From positions 38,586,965 to 38,650,964 of the forward strand of contig NC_092628.1 in the NCBI RefSeq assembly GCF_039555335.1: a stretch of DNA of 64,000 bases. The letters run 5' to 3'. Below are positions 18,635-29,800 of this stretch, in pieces. Made by a program: the position numbers and the translations under genes. Within the stretch, counting starts at the first letter, position 1. The number at the start of each line of letters is the position of its first letter. Under the pieces are notes generated by a model. The model did not search any database. It was not told where the DNA came from and saw only the letters and a program-made list of their open reading frames with translations. This stretch comes from Amphiura filiformis (taxonomy: Eukaryota; Echinodermata; Ophiuroidea; Amphilepidida; Amphiuridae).

Positions 18635-19342
18635 GGCATTCTTGTAAAATTACACAAAGGAAAAACAAAATTCATGACAAATTTCGAAACAAATGAGCCC
18701 ATTGTAGTTGAAACTGATGAGATAGAAAAAGTAGAAAGCTACAAATATCTTGGCCAGACTGTGAAGCTGGAAGACAACACGAGAGAGGAAGTTCTAATCA
18801 GAATTAAGGCTGGCTGGAGCTGCTTTGGCAGATATAAAGACATTCTGTGTGATAAAAAACTATCAATGATATTAAGGAAGAGGGTCTTCAATCAATGTGT
18901 GCTGCCTACAATGACATACGGCTGCGAAACGTGGACAACAACTAAATACCTGGAACAAAAACTGATAACAGCACAGCGGGCAATGGAAAGAAGAATGCTG
19001 AATATCACAATACGGGACAAAATTAGGAACTCGTATATAAGAAATAAAACCAAAGTCAAGGACATTCTGGAGAAAATAAAAGAGGCAAAATGGAGATGGG
19101 CAGGTCATCTAGCAAGATCAAATGATAACAGGTGGACAAAACGACTAACAGAGTGGCAACCTAGAACAGGCAGAAGGCGAAGGGGAAGACAAAAACGCAG
19201 ATGGCGGGACGACATTACATCATACATTGGCACAACCTGGGCTAGGATAGCGCAAGACAGAGAAACATGGAAGCTTCATGAGGAGGGCTACAGCCGACAT
19301 GGGCTGACGTAGCCAGCAAGGCAAGGCAAGGCATTCTTGTAA
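18635..19342 (+). mobile_element. 5'-truncated RTE-like LINE with 13-bp target duplication
   Basis: The element (18648-19329) encodes the C-terminus of a non-LTR reverse transcriptase. Visible blocks are GKTKFMTN, KVESYKYLGQTV, LPTMTYGCETWT, KWRWAGHLARSND and a basic GRRRRGRQKRRW segment, ending at a stop at 19312. These are typical of RTE/BovB-type elements. The tail is a short tandem AAGGC repeat rather than poly-A, also RTE-like. GGCATTCTTGTAA occurs on both sides (18635-18647, 19330-19342) and marks the target-site duplication. The catalytic RT core and the endonuclease are missing. Confidence 0.88.
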
Positions 19343-20841
19343 TATTATCCGGGGTTATTACAAGCCCGATTACAAGCAGAGAAGATCTTCTCTGTTACAC
19401 GTGATTGATATTATTTTGACCATTATTAATGATGTACAAAATAATTATGTTTATTATCACCACTTACGTAACATTATCTGATAGATAAATTAGATGAATG
19501 AATGAATACAACTGAACAATACTAACTTAGTTCACAAAAGAAATTTGAAACTCAACTTGAAAAGGTCCGCGTCTGACAAAAAGCGCGCCCAAAATTGCAT
19601 GAAATTTCTACAAAACTTTCACAAAATTTTAAGTTGATTGAACTAAAATATTCACATAGTTGTATTTACTTTGCTTAAAAAAACTTCACAAAACTATCCA
19701 AGTAAGTGATAAAGATGTTGCAATTATTATTTATAATATCACAGGCCTACCCAGAGAAAATACCTCTTTCCCGCATATTTTTTTTAAAATTCTGTGGATA
19801 GGCCTATTATGCCACAGGTAAAGCTTCAGAGAGGAAGACAGGTATTTTCAAGGCAGGTCGAAAAAGAGAGAGTTGATTTTTGGCACAGATGTATTGGGCA
19901 CTTTTTTTAACGCCATAAATGATAAAATGCGTAGAAAAAAATTACCTGTTTAATACTATTTTAGTATTTTTAAATTACAAGAACAATAAAATGGCAATAG
20001 ACACATTGGAAATAAGTTGGCATATTTAGCCATTTCGTGGGTTATGGTTTGGTTGTGTGTTTCTTGATCATGTTGATTGCTAATTTTGTTCTTGCACATT
20101 TCTAGTACTGATCTGTTGTCAATTCTGCCGAATAAAAAAAATCCCGGTAACTAATCCAGCCAGAACCTCGCAAAATTTGTCAAACAGATGAAAAGCATTA
20201 GCATACGTGTAAATTCACTAGAGGGCAGCATTAACATTAGTGCGTCACTCATGCAGACCTGCTGCCCTGGGCTGCACAGTCTTTGCTTAGTGGCATTGCA
20301 GTACTCGTAGTTGGTAAGTCTACGTTATCGCAGCACAGCTCAAACACATTGACGTTGATGATTAGATACCAACAACATAAGCCAATACAACAACATATTT
20401 GCACAATATTTTGTCAATATTAGATTGTTTGAGGCAAACTTGTTCAATGCTTTGTCTTATTATATAACGTTTCACGTCATCATGACCAGACATTAATTAA
20501 ATGTGACGTTTTCACTTGAACCCAAAGGCGTTTATAACTTAACACGTTTATAATGTTTTAAAAACATTTTGTGTTCCCTTCGAAGAGATCAGAACTTTGA
20601 CCCTTTTCTTATTTATAACTCGTATCGCAAACGGTTAATCACAAATAGGTGAAACTCTGGGTCAAACTATTTTACTGAAGAATGCACCGGTCTATTTTTC
20701 ACAATTTCTGAATCTGATATTTGCCATCATGTAGGTCCATATTTGGGTGGGGGCTATTCTAAAGTGAATCATAGGAGCCCAAGCATATACATACACATCT
20801 TTTCTCCTGTGGTTTTGTTCACTCTGTCCCATTCATGTATT
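19343..20841. other. Non-coding stretch
   Basis: No gene, RNA or clear repeat recognised. One TAGGCCTA site lies at 19799. Confidence 0.45.
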
Positions 20842-21089
20842 TACAGCCTGTCTCAAAAAAAATTGTGCAAGTGAAAAGCGCCCTCTTTGGCAATTAGAAA
20901 ATACCGTTGTGACATAATGCTTACATCAACGTCACGGGCGTAGTCTTAGCTCTCAAATGCCGTTTCTTCTGTTCAATTTGCTTGTTCCATTTTCGAGATA
21001 TGTTTATTTAACAACGAAAGGGTAAAATCACAATTGTGCCACTTTTACTAGGGAAGAGTGCTGTACATGTAAATCAATGATAGCTGATG

Positions 21090-21141
21090 TTGATGCGTCT
21101 AATGCACTCCCCCTTTCGGGGCGCATGCATTAGACGCATCA
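21090..21141. repeat. Hairpin TGATGCGTCTAATGCA
   Basis: A perfect 16-bp inverted repeat (TGATGCGTCTAATGCA with TGCATTAGACGCATCA) encloses a short GC-rich loop containing CCCC and GGGG. It lies in the left arm of the outer element, next to the border of the inner one. Confidence 0.8.
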
Positions 21142-21330
21142 AAATCAGCACGCATGCATTCTTTTGTCTAATACCGTAGAAACCCGTCTACAAGGAATAG
21201 TAGCGACTGTGATGATAGCATATTTCACGCTAGCGCCCTCCACAATATTATATCATTATGGAATTTGAGCAAATCATTTACCGACACAAGCAGGTATACA
21301 ATGTATTATTTTATCTTTATTTCGCATCTC

Positions 21331-21416
21331 ACGAGCATAGCTCACTTGGCAAGGCATAAGACTTTGGTTCTTTAGATCGGAAGATGGTGAGTTCGAGCCT
21401 CATCACGGTCACACAA
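21331..21416 (+). repeat. tRNA-like module (A box and B box) in the left arm
   Basis: TAGCTCACTTGGCAAGGC resembles a tRNA A box and GGTGAGTTCGAGCCTC contains the B-box core GTTCGA, spaced as in a tRNA. CAT-AGACTTTGG lies between. The stems do not form a convincing functional tRNA, so I treat it as a tRNA-derived module or pseudo-tRNA. Confidence 0.5.
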
Positions 21417-22068
21417 ACTTTTATAAACAAAATATTGTTCAAACTTTTCATTTATATTTTCTTGCATTTTCTAAAGACTCCTTTCGTGATCATTTTTTTT
21501 CATATTTAGTTTAATTTATTCTATTGTTTTTCTTTTATTGTTTCTTTTCTTTGTCTTTTTTCTTGTTTAATTTTATTTTTTCTTTATTTTTCTTTGATTC
21601 ATATAATATTGGCAGGATAAGGAGAGGAGGAACTAAAGACCCATTCAGTGATTTGCTCATCCGGACGATCGTAAAAATCATCAAAATTCACCTTTGTCAT
21701 TGTCATAGATGTGGTAACATAGCCTGCTAGTGGTTAGCAGAAAACCGTGTGACACATAATATACATTTGGCTACATTTTATTATACGATAAATACGAATT
21801 TATTAAACATGGTAACAAATATTCTCTAGCAGATCGGTTATACGATGGAACTGGTAGGCATAGGCCTATTATAAATTCGGGATATTAAATATCTTCCTGA
21901 CGAGACAGATCTGCGCATGTGGTCAAAGACGATTCCTTACTAGCCACAGACCGTCCGCTGGAACCATTCGCTATGGCTGTTGGTCGGACCTCTCATCTCT
22001 CCACATCGATTGTGACCTATAATCCCCGACATTGCCCTTATGAACTCACATCCTCCTGTTTTATTCAA

Positions 22069-22377
22069 TACGCTGGCGAAGTTACGTAATAATCGGATTA
22101 ACTACCATAGCAATAGGTGAAAACAATTTTGAATATACCGCGTTATACACTGATAGGCCTACGTTCAGGCGGTACCTCTTCATTGAACCATATCATGCTG
22201 CACCTGTAAGATTAGTATCTTTGAAAAGACCAGTATTGTATTCAATCTATGATTGCAGACATACACAGTACAGGTGATGAGTGTAACCTGCTTGTAGCGC
22301 AGCGCGATATGTTCAAAATTGTTTTCACCTATTGCTATGGTAATTAATCCGATTAATTACGCAACTTCACCAGCGTA
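22069..22377. mobile_element. MITE, about 305 bp, TA-flanked
   Basis: Terminal inverted repeats of about 65 bp begin CGCTGGCGAAGTTACGTAAT. The right arm reads ATTACGCAACTTCACCAGCG and shares CACCTATTGCTATGG with the left. TA lies on each side. A related copy at 22435-23560 defines a family. Confidence 0.8.
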
Positions 22378-22434
22378 TAATGGCCGAATAAATTCTGACC
22401 ATCACTTGGCTTGTTGGATTCGTCTATACTACAA

Positions 22435-23560
22435 TTCGCTGTCGAAGTGACGTAATAATCGCAATAACTACCATCATGGAAGAAAGAGATGAGAAGGAAC
22501 CACAACGACTTCGATCGGCCAAGTTTTAATCCGCTTATCTATTGACGCATGAAAAGAAAAGCTATTAATGGTACTTACTTTCATGTATGATCCATTTACC
22601 GCGATCGATGCTTGGCAAAATCATTACTGGAAAAAATTTATAACAAACCCATCCACGAACAAACAAACGCTACCCAGAAGTAAGATTATGGAATTTCACT
22701 GATGCTCTGAACATGTATAGTAGCTTTGTTTTGGGATCTACAGTCAAACTGTTTTCTTGATCGTGTTGTGTAGAAAATGTCCTATAAAACATCGAAAAGG
22801 TAATCAAAATCGGCCGGTTTTTTGCTGAGTTTCATCTTTAGCAAATAAGGTAAGATTTTGGTGACTTTTTCGATGAAAAATAGATGTAAAATGTTCTTAA
22901 ATAATGCACAATGTTCCGGTTGAGTCCGGTACATAAAACCTGTTTAATTTAATAGTTTATATGTGTATAATCGTAACTAGCTAACTCGTTTCAGTGCCAA
23001 AGACAGCCAACTCTGAGAAAAAAGTCATCAAAGTTCGAAAAATTGGGCAAAATGGAAGAAAAAGATGTAGGCCATCAATGACCGATGATCACGTCACCAA
23101 AGAAAATCCTATAGGGTGCTTGCACGGAAGGTCATTAGTTCAAATCATCCTTCACACACGCTCCAGAAGACATGCAAATACATGGAATACAATACAAATC
23201 ACCTATTTAACGCAGGGTATTGATCAAAGTAAATCCTCATGAATAACAATGTCAACTAAATGTCGGTAAAGGGAGTGGACAAAGTGAATGCGTTCGTTGT
23301 GGTTCCTTCTTATCTCTTTCTTCCATGCTACCATCAAGCAGATTGCACTAATCACCCGCGTATGTCACCAAACATAGATTGAATACCACTCTTTTCATAA
23401 ATACTAATCTTACATGGCGAGTGATTAGCATTTCTTTGACAACTATGGTTTAATGCATAGGTGCCACGTGAACGATGAAGTGCAGGGCTATATATTCGAA
23501 ATTGTATTCATCAATTGCTATGGTAGTTAATCCGATTAATTACGTCACATCGACAGCGAA
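22435..23560. mobile_element. Second MITE of the same family, interrupted
   Basis: The ends TTCGCTGTCGAAGTGACGTA and TACGTCACATCGACAGCGAA resemble those of the 305-bp MITE, including the inner ACTACCAT. The element is split by an 851-bp insertion; without it the length would be close to 275 bp, matching its relative. Confidence 0.75.
22468..23336. mobile_element. 851-bp element inserted in a MITE, 7-9 bp duplication
   Basis: CTACCATCA flanks the insertion on both sides (22468-22476, 23328-23336). The insert (22477-23327) has inverted repeats of about 32 bp: TGGAAGAAAGAGATGAGAAG against the inverted TTCTTATCTCTTTCTTCCA, continuing through GGAACCACAACGA. The duplication is 9 bp, or 7 bp if a terminal CA belongs to the element; 9 bp would suit a Mutator-like element. 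An 82-codon reading frame (22994-23242) inside is basic and unidentified. Confidence 0.8.
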
Positions 23561-23614
23561 TAGCCTATGAGTATGGGTTCAAGTGGAACAAAAAATAGTG
23601 TATACATGTCCATT

Positions 23615-23665
23615 GCTAGCTATGGTAATTAATCATGTTAGTGTTTACATCACTACTTCGGTGAA
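23615..23665. repeat. Degraded MITE end
   Basis: TAGCTATGGTAATTAATC followed by TTACATCAC-ACTTCGG resembles the right end of the two MITEs upstream. It may be the remnant of a third copy. Confidence 0.35.
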
Positions 23666-24239
23666 GACAAGAGAAGTGTGCCTTCTCTACCAACGCCTGT
23701 GATATAACATGTGCAAGCGAAACAAAATTGAATGACCAGAATAGTTTCCTTTGTCAGATGAATTGATTGAAGTTTTTGAAGACACTCTATTCTTGATGGG
23801 ACAATAGATTCAAATATGGAATAATTATTATTCCTCATCTATTTTTTTTTATTGAAAAAACTGCAATTATGGCAACAGAACAATATTTATTTTGATTTCA
23901 TTTCAAGTAGAAACAAAATCGTGCTTAAGCCAAAAACGCACCCTACCTACCATTCCTCAAGAATTGGGATGGCACAAAGGTGCACCATAGGTTTTTATTG
24001 CAAAGACGAGGACAGACAAGTAGTTACAACACATCTGTCTAACCGTGGGTTTCGCTATTATTTAGAATAAATGCTTTTACTAGTTTCTATAAAACCACAA
24101 AATTACTAAAAAAAACTATAAAAAAAACTAAAAAAAACAAAAAAAACCTAAAATTAAAAGAAGAAAGGCAGATTTGAAGAAAGATAAAAAGAACATGTCA
24201 AAAGTTAAAATTAAACGAGAATGAAAAAAACGGAACCGG

Positions 24240-24322
24240 TGCCCGGACCATGCTCTCTTCAGCATGTCTTCAGTTCCAAAGTCTGACGCTCTATCAATTG
24301 AGCTATACGATCCTGATATACG
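24240..24322 (-). repeat. tRNA-like module in the right arm
   Basis: On the minus strand TAGCTCAATTGATAGAGCG followed by TCAGACTTTGGAACTGAAG is tRNA-like (A box, D arm and anticodon arm). The B-box side is poor. It is the inverted counterpart of the module at 21331-21416, sharing TAGCTCA and AGACTTTGG. Confidence 0.45.
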
Positions 24323-25248
24323 AAACAGTCGTTATTATGTCAATACAATTGATTGGTGTTACAACATACTTAGATGGAATGCATAGCCACCCAGTGCCAG
24401 TATATATTTGCTCAAACTCCAAATACAAAAAGCAACCAATTTTATTGAGGGCGTTTCTTAGGTATATCCTTGTAGACGGGGTTTTACGGTATCTCTCTCA
24501 ACAAGTAATACGCGTTCATTAACCTAATAACATGTATAAGTGCGCAATATTTGTTTGTCTTTTAACATGTCTTAAGTAACTAAGAGAACAGTATTTACCA
24601 TGATAAAAAAAATTGACATGCACATGCAGAACAGCAGAATGTGAAATCCATTTTTACAGCAGAATGTGAAATATTTATTTATCTTTTAATCTCTTTTAAG
24701 TGGAAAAAGAGAATCATCATTCCTGCATCATGATAAAACAGTCAAACAATTTTTGTATTGTGTAATTGATGCATTCTATTGATTTCACGAAGGAACTCTT
24801 GATAAACTTGATGTTACCTCTGTTACATGTAAAGCCCTCTTCCCTAGTAAAAGTGGCACAATTGTGATTTTACCCTTTCGTCTTTAACTAAACATATCTC
24901 GAGATTAAAACAAGCAAATTGAACAGAACAAACGGCATTTGAGAGCTAAGACTACACCCTTGACGTTGATGTAAGCATTATTTCACAACAATATTTTCTA
25001 ATTGTCAGAGAGGGCGCTTTTCACTTGCACAATTTTTTTTGAGACAGGCTGTATATCAAATTTGTTACTCACGTGGCAACTACATTTGGTATCAAACCAA
25101 TTAGCTTACACCAGTATAATTTCAATTCGACATCAGATATTCCGTAATAATAGACTTTCTCATCTCTATTATTACTGTGAAATTGAAGTAGATATCAAAC
25201 TGGAAATTGGCACATTGTGTTTGGTGTGATTTTCGTTGATGTGATCGT

Positions 25249-25427
25249 CAGGACCGGATTTACCACAGGGTCAGGTGGCCCAAGGCCCAAGATCCAAGGG
25301 GTCCCAAATTTGGGAGGATAAAACAAATTGGGAAACATTGAAGCATACACTGGTACGGCGTGGATCCGGATACCCGGGGTCCTCAGTAAATTTCAGCCTG
25401 GCCCGGGCCCTGAAAAATCCGGCCCTG
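25249..25427. mobile_element. Short hAT-like MITE
   Basis: The ends CAGGACCGGATTT and AAATCCGGCCCTG form inverted repeats of a type common among hAT-like MITEs. The interior has GGCCC-rich pairing segments. I could not confirm an 8-bp target duplication. Confidence 0.6.
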
Positions 25428-25536
25428 TGTTATCTTCAAACAACACACAAATCAAGAGTTGCAAATTATGGGCTATGCATCCAAAATGAGTCCAGAGGCC
25501 AGCTATAGATGTGTCATGTTGTGATACAAAAATATG

Positions 25537-25705
25537 GAGCCTCGATTTCCACGACGGATGGTACTGCGACAGTAAAACACCACACGGTGTCGTCATCGCC
25601 ACGACGGTTGTCGGACTCTTCGCGTGTATGTTGTAGAATTTGAACGACGACAACGTTTGGTATTTTACCGTCGCAGAACCATCCGTCGTGGAAAGCGAAA
25701 CCTCG
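25537..25705. mobile_element. Palindromic MITE, about 170 bp
   Basis: The arms share TTTCCACGACGGATGGT and the inverted counterpart ACCATCCGTCGTGGAAA, continuing into CTGCGAC and the reverse of GTCGCAG. Non-coding. It lies about 140 bp past the stop of the TSP1/LamG receptor gene. Confidence 0.75.
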
Positions 25706-25844
25706 CTAATTATTTACGAGGAACTCAACGCTCAGAATCATAACATTTTAATTGCTCTATATATAATACATGATATACACATTTTTTTAAAATGACGTGT
25801 CATTTAGGTTTTTATTTTACTTCAAGTCAGGTTTGTATAGCGTA

Positions 25845-26856
25845 TCATTCGACGGACTTTGAAATCGGCCATATGTCGTAATGTTCATCATCCCGTTCCC
25901 TATTCATCGTTCCCGTCAGCAGGTTCAACTGCCTCCCCTCCTCCTCAATAGGCGCATCTAATCCTTCTACAATATCATCTAAATCGTAGGCGAGACTCTC
26001 TACCGACGCTGTTGCGGAGTTGCCAGTTACGTCCAGGTCTACAATGGCAGCCGACAGTGCCGCCGCTGCACCACCGGCTGCAGAATTGAACATGTGACCA
26101 CCCATGTCCTTTAATCCTTCTTGGATCATGCTTTCACGGCGATTCATATGCGGCGCATTCAGCGACTCGATATTCATGTACGTCGGCTCGTCGTCGACGT
26201 CGGATACGTTATCAGCCCCTGCGGCTTCTTCCTGCGTAATATCATTGTTCTGATGAGTAACCTCTTGATTATTGTTGGAGGTATTTGACTCGTCAGGTTC
26301 AGATTGCACTGCGTCTGATGGAATGTCGTTACCATTGGAGTCACTTAATTCAGGCGGAGGAGGGGATGATTCCTTTGTTTTCTGTTTCTTCGTACTCTCA
26401 CTTCTAGTTTTAGGCGATACTGATGACTTCTTAGACTTGCCCGCTGACGTTCTACCTTTTGACGGTGATGAGCCTTTGCCCTTACGCTCTGACGTTCTAC
26501 CTTTTGACGGTGATGACCTTTTACTTTTTGACGGTGACGAACGTTTGCCTTTTGATCGGGATGATTTCTGCTTCTTTCGATGTAATTTATCCGAGATCTG
26601 CACTCGCTTCTTCGTCAATGCATCTTTTGTCTTATTTTTGCCACTCCTCAATTTCGCCTTCAATTTGTCTCTTTTTCGCTGTTCAATTTGTGCATCCAAT
26701 TTCGCCTTCTCTTTCCGTGCCGAGAAACCTTCGTAGGTGGCATCTACAGCTTGCATTTCGTGATATGTTGTGAAGATTCCTGCGGTTCCTGCAGCACATC
26801 TCTCACATTCACAGCAGGCAATGACGGATTCGTACACGTAATCGAACAGATAAAAT
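25845..26856 (-). CDS. Receptor exon 19: cytoplasmic tail and stop
   Basis: 1,012 nt, starting phase 2 after acceptor CATTTCTAG. It begins FYLFDYVYESVIACCECERC (a juxtamembrane Cys cluster), then a Lys/Arg/Glu-rich likely coiled segment. A Ser/Lys tract repeats SSPSK and KGRTS several times; the DNA repeat lies at about 26448-26545. An acidic Asn/Glu region follows, then YMNIES and YDIWPIS, possible SH2-type tyrosine sites, before TGA at 25847-25845. Confidence 0.9.
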
Positions 26857-29800
26857 CTAGAAATGAAGGGGACGAAACAAGATTAGGTTTGTTTAAGGTT
26901 TAATTAGCTTGTGTAGAAGTTTACTTTGATGGTTAGGATTGGGGGTAGGATCAGAGATTATGGTTAGGGTAGGGATTATGGTTAGAATGGCGACAACTTC
27001 CTCCGCCAATAGTACATATTCAAGCTTCCTGTCAAATACCGATTATGAAAACGGTGCTCGAATGAAGTTAGCTATACGAGTCGGTCTATGCCGGCGGTTC
27101 ACATATCAAAACTCTGCCGAGATTTGTTCGCGATAATTATCATTATTCTGGCCAATATAACGTTGACGGAAAGACTTCTGACATCGGGTCTACCCGTTCA
27201 CCCCAGTACCTGCCAGCAAGCTCCAGCCGTGTGCCATTTGATTTGTCGATGTGAATAGCTCATTAACAATGTGATCACACCAATCTATTTTGCCCAACTT
27301 ATTATGTAGAAGCCCACCAAATCAAGCTAAAAAACAATGACATACCTTCTCCTCAAAGGCGCGCAGAATGACAGAATAACGATTGCACAGATGAAACAGA
27401 AAGCCATAGCCACTGACATCAGGACGAGTAACGCAAATACCTGGTCGTTGTCCATCATGGCGACTAAAATGAATACAAAATATACAGTATAATATAACTT
27501 GCCGTGCTTACAAAGAAGAGGTGCAATATTTACGTGCACTCCCGAAGGTGAAGCACATTTGGCAAGCCAAAAGGAAGGTTTACCGGTTTATGGCAGGTTG
27601 AAATGGAAGACAATCGATTTCGGCACTATTTGGCACATCTTGCACATTTCAGTACGTAATTCTTGAACACTTTTCAATATTACGCACTGAAAGGTCTAGA
27701 AAACGGTTCAAAATAAATGCCGAAGTTCCTCATTACGGCGCTCGCGTCATAGTTGGATATTTTTAGTCTCCCATAAATTTATTGGTTGGGTGGTTGGGAA
27801 TATACTTTTTGGCATGTCCAGAGGAGGGCATTGTGTTTTCGCAGACCATTTTGCTAAGGTGTTGATATATCATTTTGTATCAGTAGGACAATTATGCCTA
27901 TCTGTCCCCGTGAAACTTTGAGATCCATCGGCCATCTATTATGGTAAGAAATCTTTGTAATACCAAATAACTGGTCTATGGAACCCATGTAAGTTTCAAT
28001 CACAACAAGTGGTGGAGGATCCCGGTATCGATCCCAGTACCTCTTGCATTTCATCAAAAAAAAACCCGCAAGGCTGCTAATATATAAAAAGCCTACATAG
28101 TTGTCTGCAAATTTGAGTGTAGTAAAACCACAGAATTAAAACCAATTCTCTAATTCTGTGAGTAAAACTTACATGGTGGTTTATAAATAGATATTCCAAA
28201 AGCGTTTGTAACCACTGCTGCTCCGCCATACCGCATTTGGCATGCGTACATTCCACTTGCGTCTATGTTCATCTCCTTCAGACGTATCGATGAGACCTTC
28301 GGATACCTTGGATCCTACACATGGGGAAAATAAACACAATGACAAAAATATTATCATTATGGAAACAATAGTTCTTCCTCTCTGCACTAAAAAATAAATA
28401 AATGTAGATATTTATATAGCGCTTTATACCGTAAACAGCCTCAAAGCGCTTTACATTTATTCCGCCGTTATTAGAATATGTCGGAACCACGTTTGCTGCC
28501 TACAAATGGCGCAGGGTTCATCAGTACAGCGACTGTGACTAACCCCAACAGCTTCCCATTGTACCTGGGTGGGGTGAAGCAAGCGAGACAAAGCGCCTTG
28601 CCCAAGGGCGCAACACGGTGGCGTGACGGGGACTCGAACCCACGCACGTAACGCGTAAAGCAAGCTCTCAGATTATGAGTCCAAGGCCGTAACCACTGAG
28701 CCACCGTGCCCTCAGTAAAGCGCTATGCTTTGGTAATTTTTTGTCAACCCTGTATAAAGCAAAGACATTGCGTCTAAAATGATAAACATAGCTGTAGCAC
28801 TTGTTTCATTCATCAATACGAGCTTCTATCAAGAGGATGGAAGAGGGAGGGCCCAGGGGTATTCCGCCTCATAATGACTCTGCTGGTTACTCGCATGCCC
28901 CCTTCTCACCTATGTTTTCGTTTGGTTATAAGCTCAAAGAGTCTTAAAGCCATAATGTGTGATTTGCATAAAGAATATGTAACTATTTAGCTCGCCGATC
29001 GTATTATTATCATGAATATTGGCGCAGCTTCACACAGTTGGGTCGTTCATAAAAGACGTAAGATGATAGCGAAATGCACATAGTTTACGTCAAGACGTAA
29101 GACGAACAGCGATATGCACACTGATTCAATGATACACACGCACACGATGTGTTTAGCCATCACTCGATCGCTAAACATGGTAAACTCGGAATAAAACCGG
29201 AGATCTCCGGGTTTATAAAACCTATAAATTTTACTGTAATTAGAACACTCCGGACTTAGTCTTTCACGTGGTATTTTAGTACATCATTGAGCAATACAAT
29301 CATTCAAAAAGTAGAATTTCGAGAAAAATTGAGGGTATTGCTGTCATGGCTGTGGAGCAAATCACACATTATGACTTTAATGGACACGTCCGAGGTGTGA
29401 AGGAATGGTCGCTATAAACGATGTCATTTGGCGAATTTTCTTTGAATGCATTCCTCTTTATCATTCGATGATAGCCTACAGTATCATCTATTGTATATTG
29501 CCGGTATGAGACAGAAGACTAAAACCATAACTTACATTGTCTTCTCGATCGATCTTATCATTTAAATCCAATATTCGATCCCATTTCAACCACTTGATGA
29601 CGATGTCTTCGTTCTGCGGAGCCCAACTATAGTTGCATCGCAACCAGGCACCACTTCGAAGGGATGCGTGAACCTCACGGTAATTGGCTAGTTATAGGAA
29701 ATATAAGAAACAAAGAATATGAAGGTCTTGTCGTTGGACACCTTTCATTCGTTCCATGCTGAATATTGCATTATTCATGTGAAGTCTTAGATTTCAGCAG

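Larger units (their letters stand above)
21172..24491. mobile_element. Middle 3.3-kb DNA transposon nested in the outer one
   Basis: The ends read CCGTAGAAACCCGTCTACAAGG (21174 on) and its inverted counterpart CCTTGTAGACGGGGTTTTACGG (to 24489), with TA on both sides. Pairing continues weakly inward (CGCCCTC, ATTTGAGCAAAT). About 155-170 bp inside each end is a tRNA-like module in inverted orientation. The interior holds two further MITEs. The terminal sequence is shared with the 258-bp MITE at 38790-39047, so the two belong to one family. No transposase recognised. Confidence 0.75.
20842..25053. mobile_element. Outer 4.2-kb DNA transposon with about 200-bp inverted repeats
   Basis: The left arm (20844 to about 21070) is repeated inverted at about 24830-25051. 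Both ends start CAGCCTGTCTCAAAAAAAA and share GTGCAAGTGAAAAGCGCCCTC-like sequence further in. TA dinucleotides at 20842-20843 and 25052-25053 fit a TA target duplication. No transposase was recognised. The centre is largely occupied by a second transposon (21174-24489). This is the host copy of a nested cluster. Confidence 0.85.

Noticed and set aside
21331-21416. Functional tRNA gene
   Set aside because: A and B boxes are recognisable but the acceptor and anticodon stems do not pair convincingly, and it is part of a transposon arm.
26272-26903. Plus-strand 154- and 104-codon frames opposite the receptor tail
   Set aside because: Antisense shadows of the repetitive Ser/Lys-coding exon.
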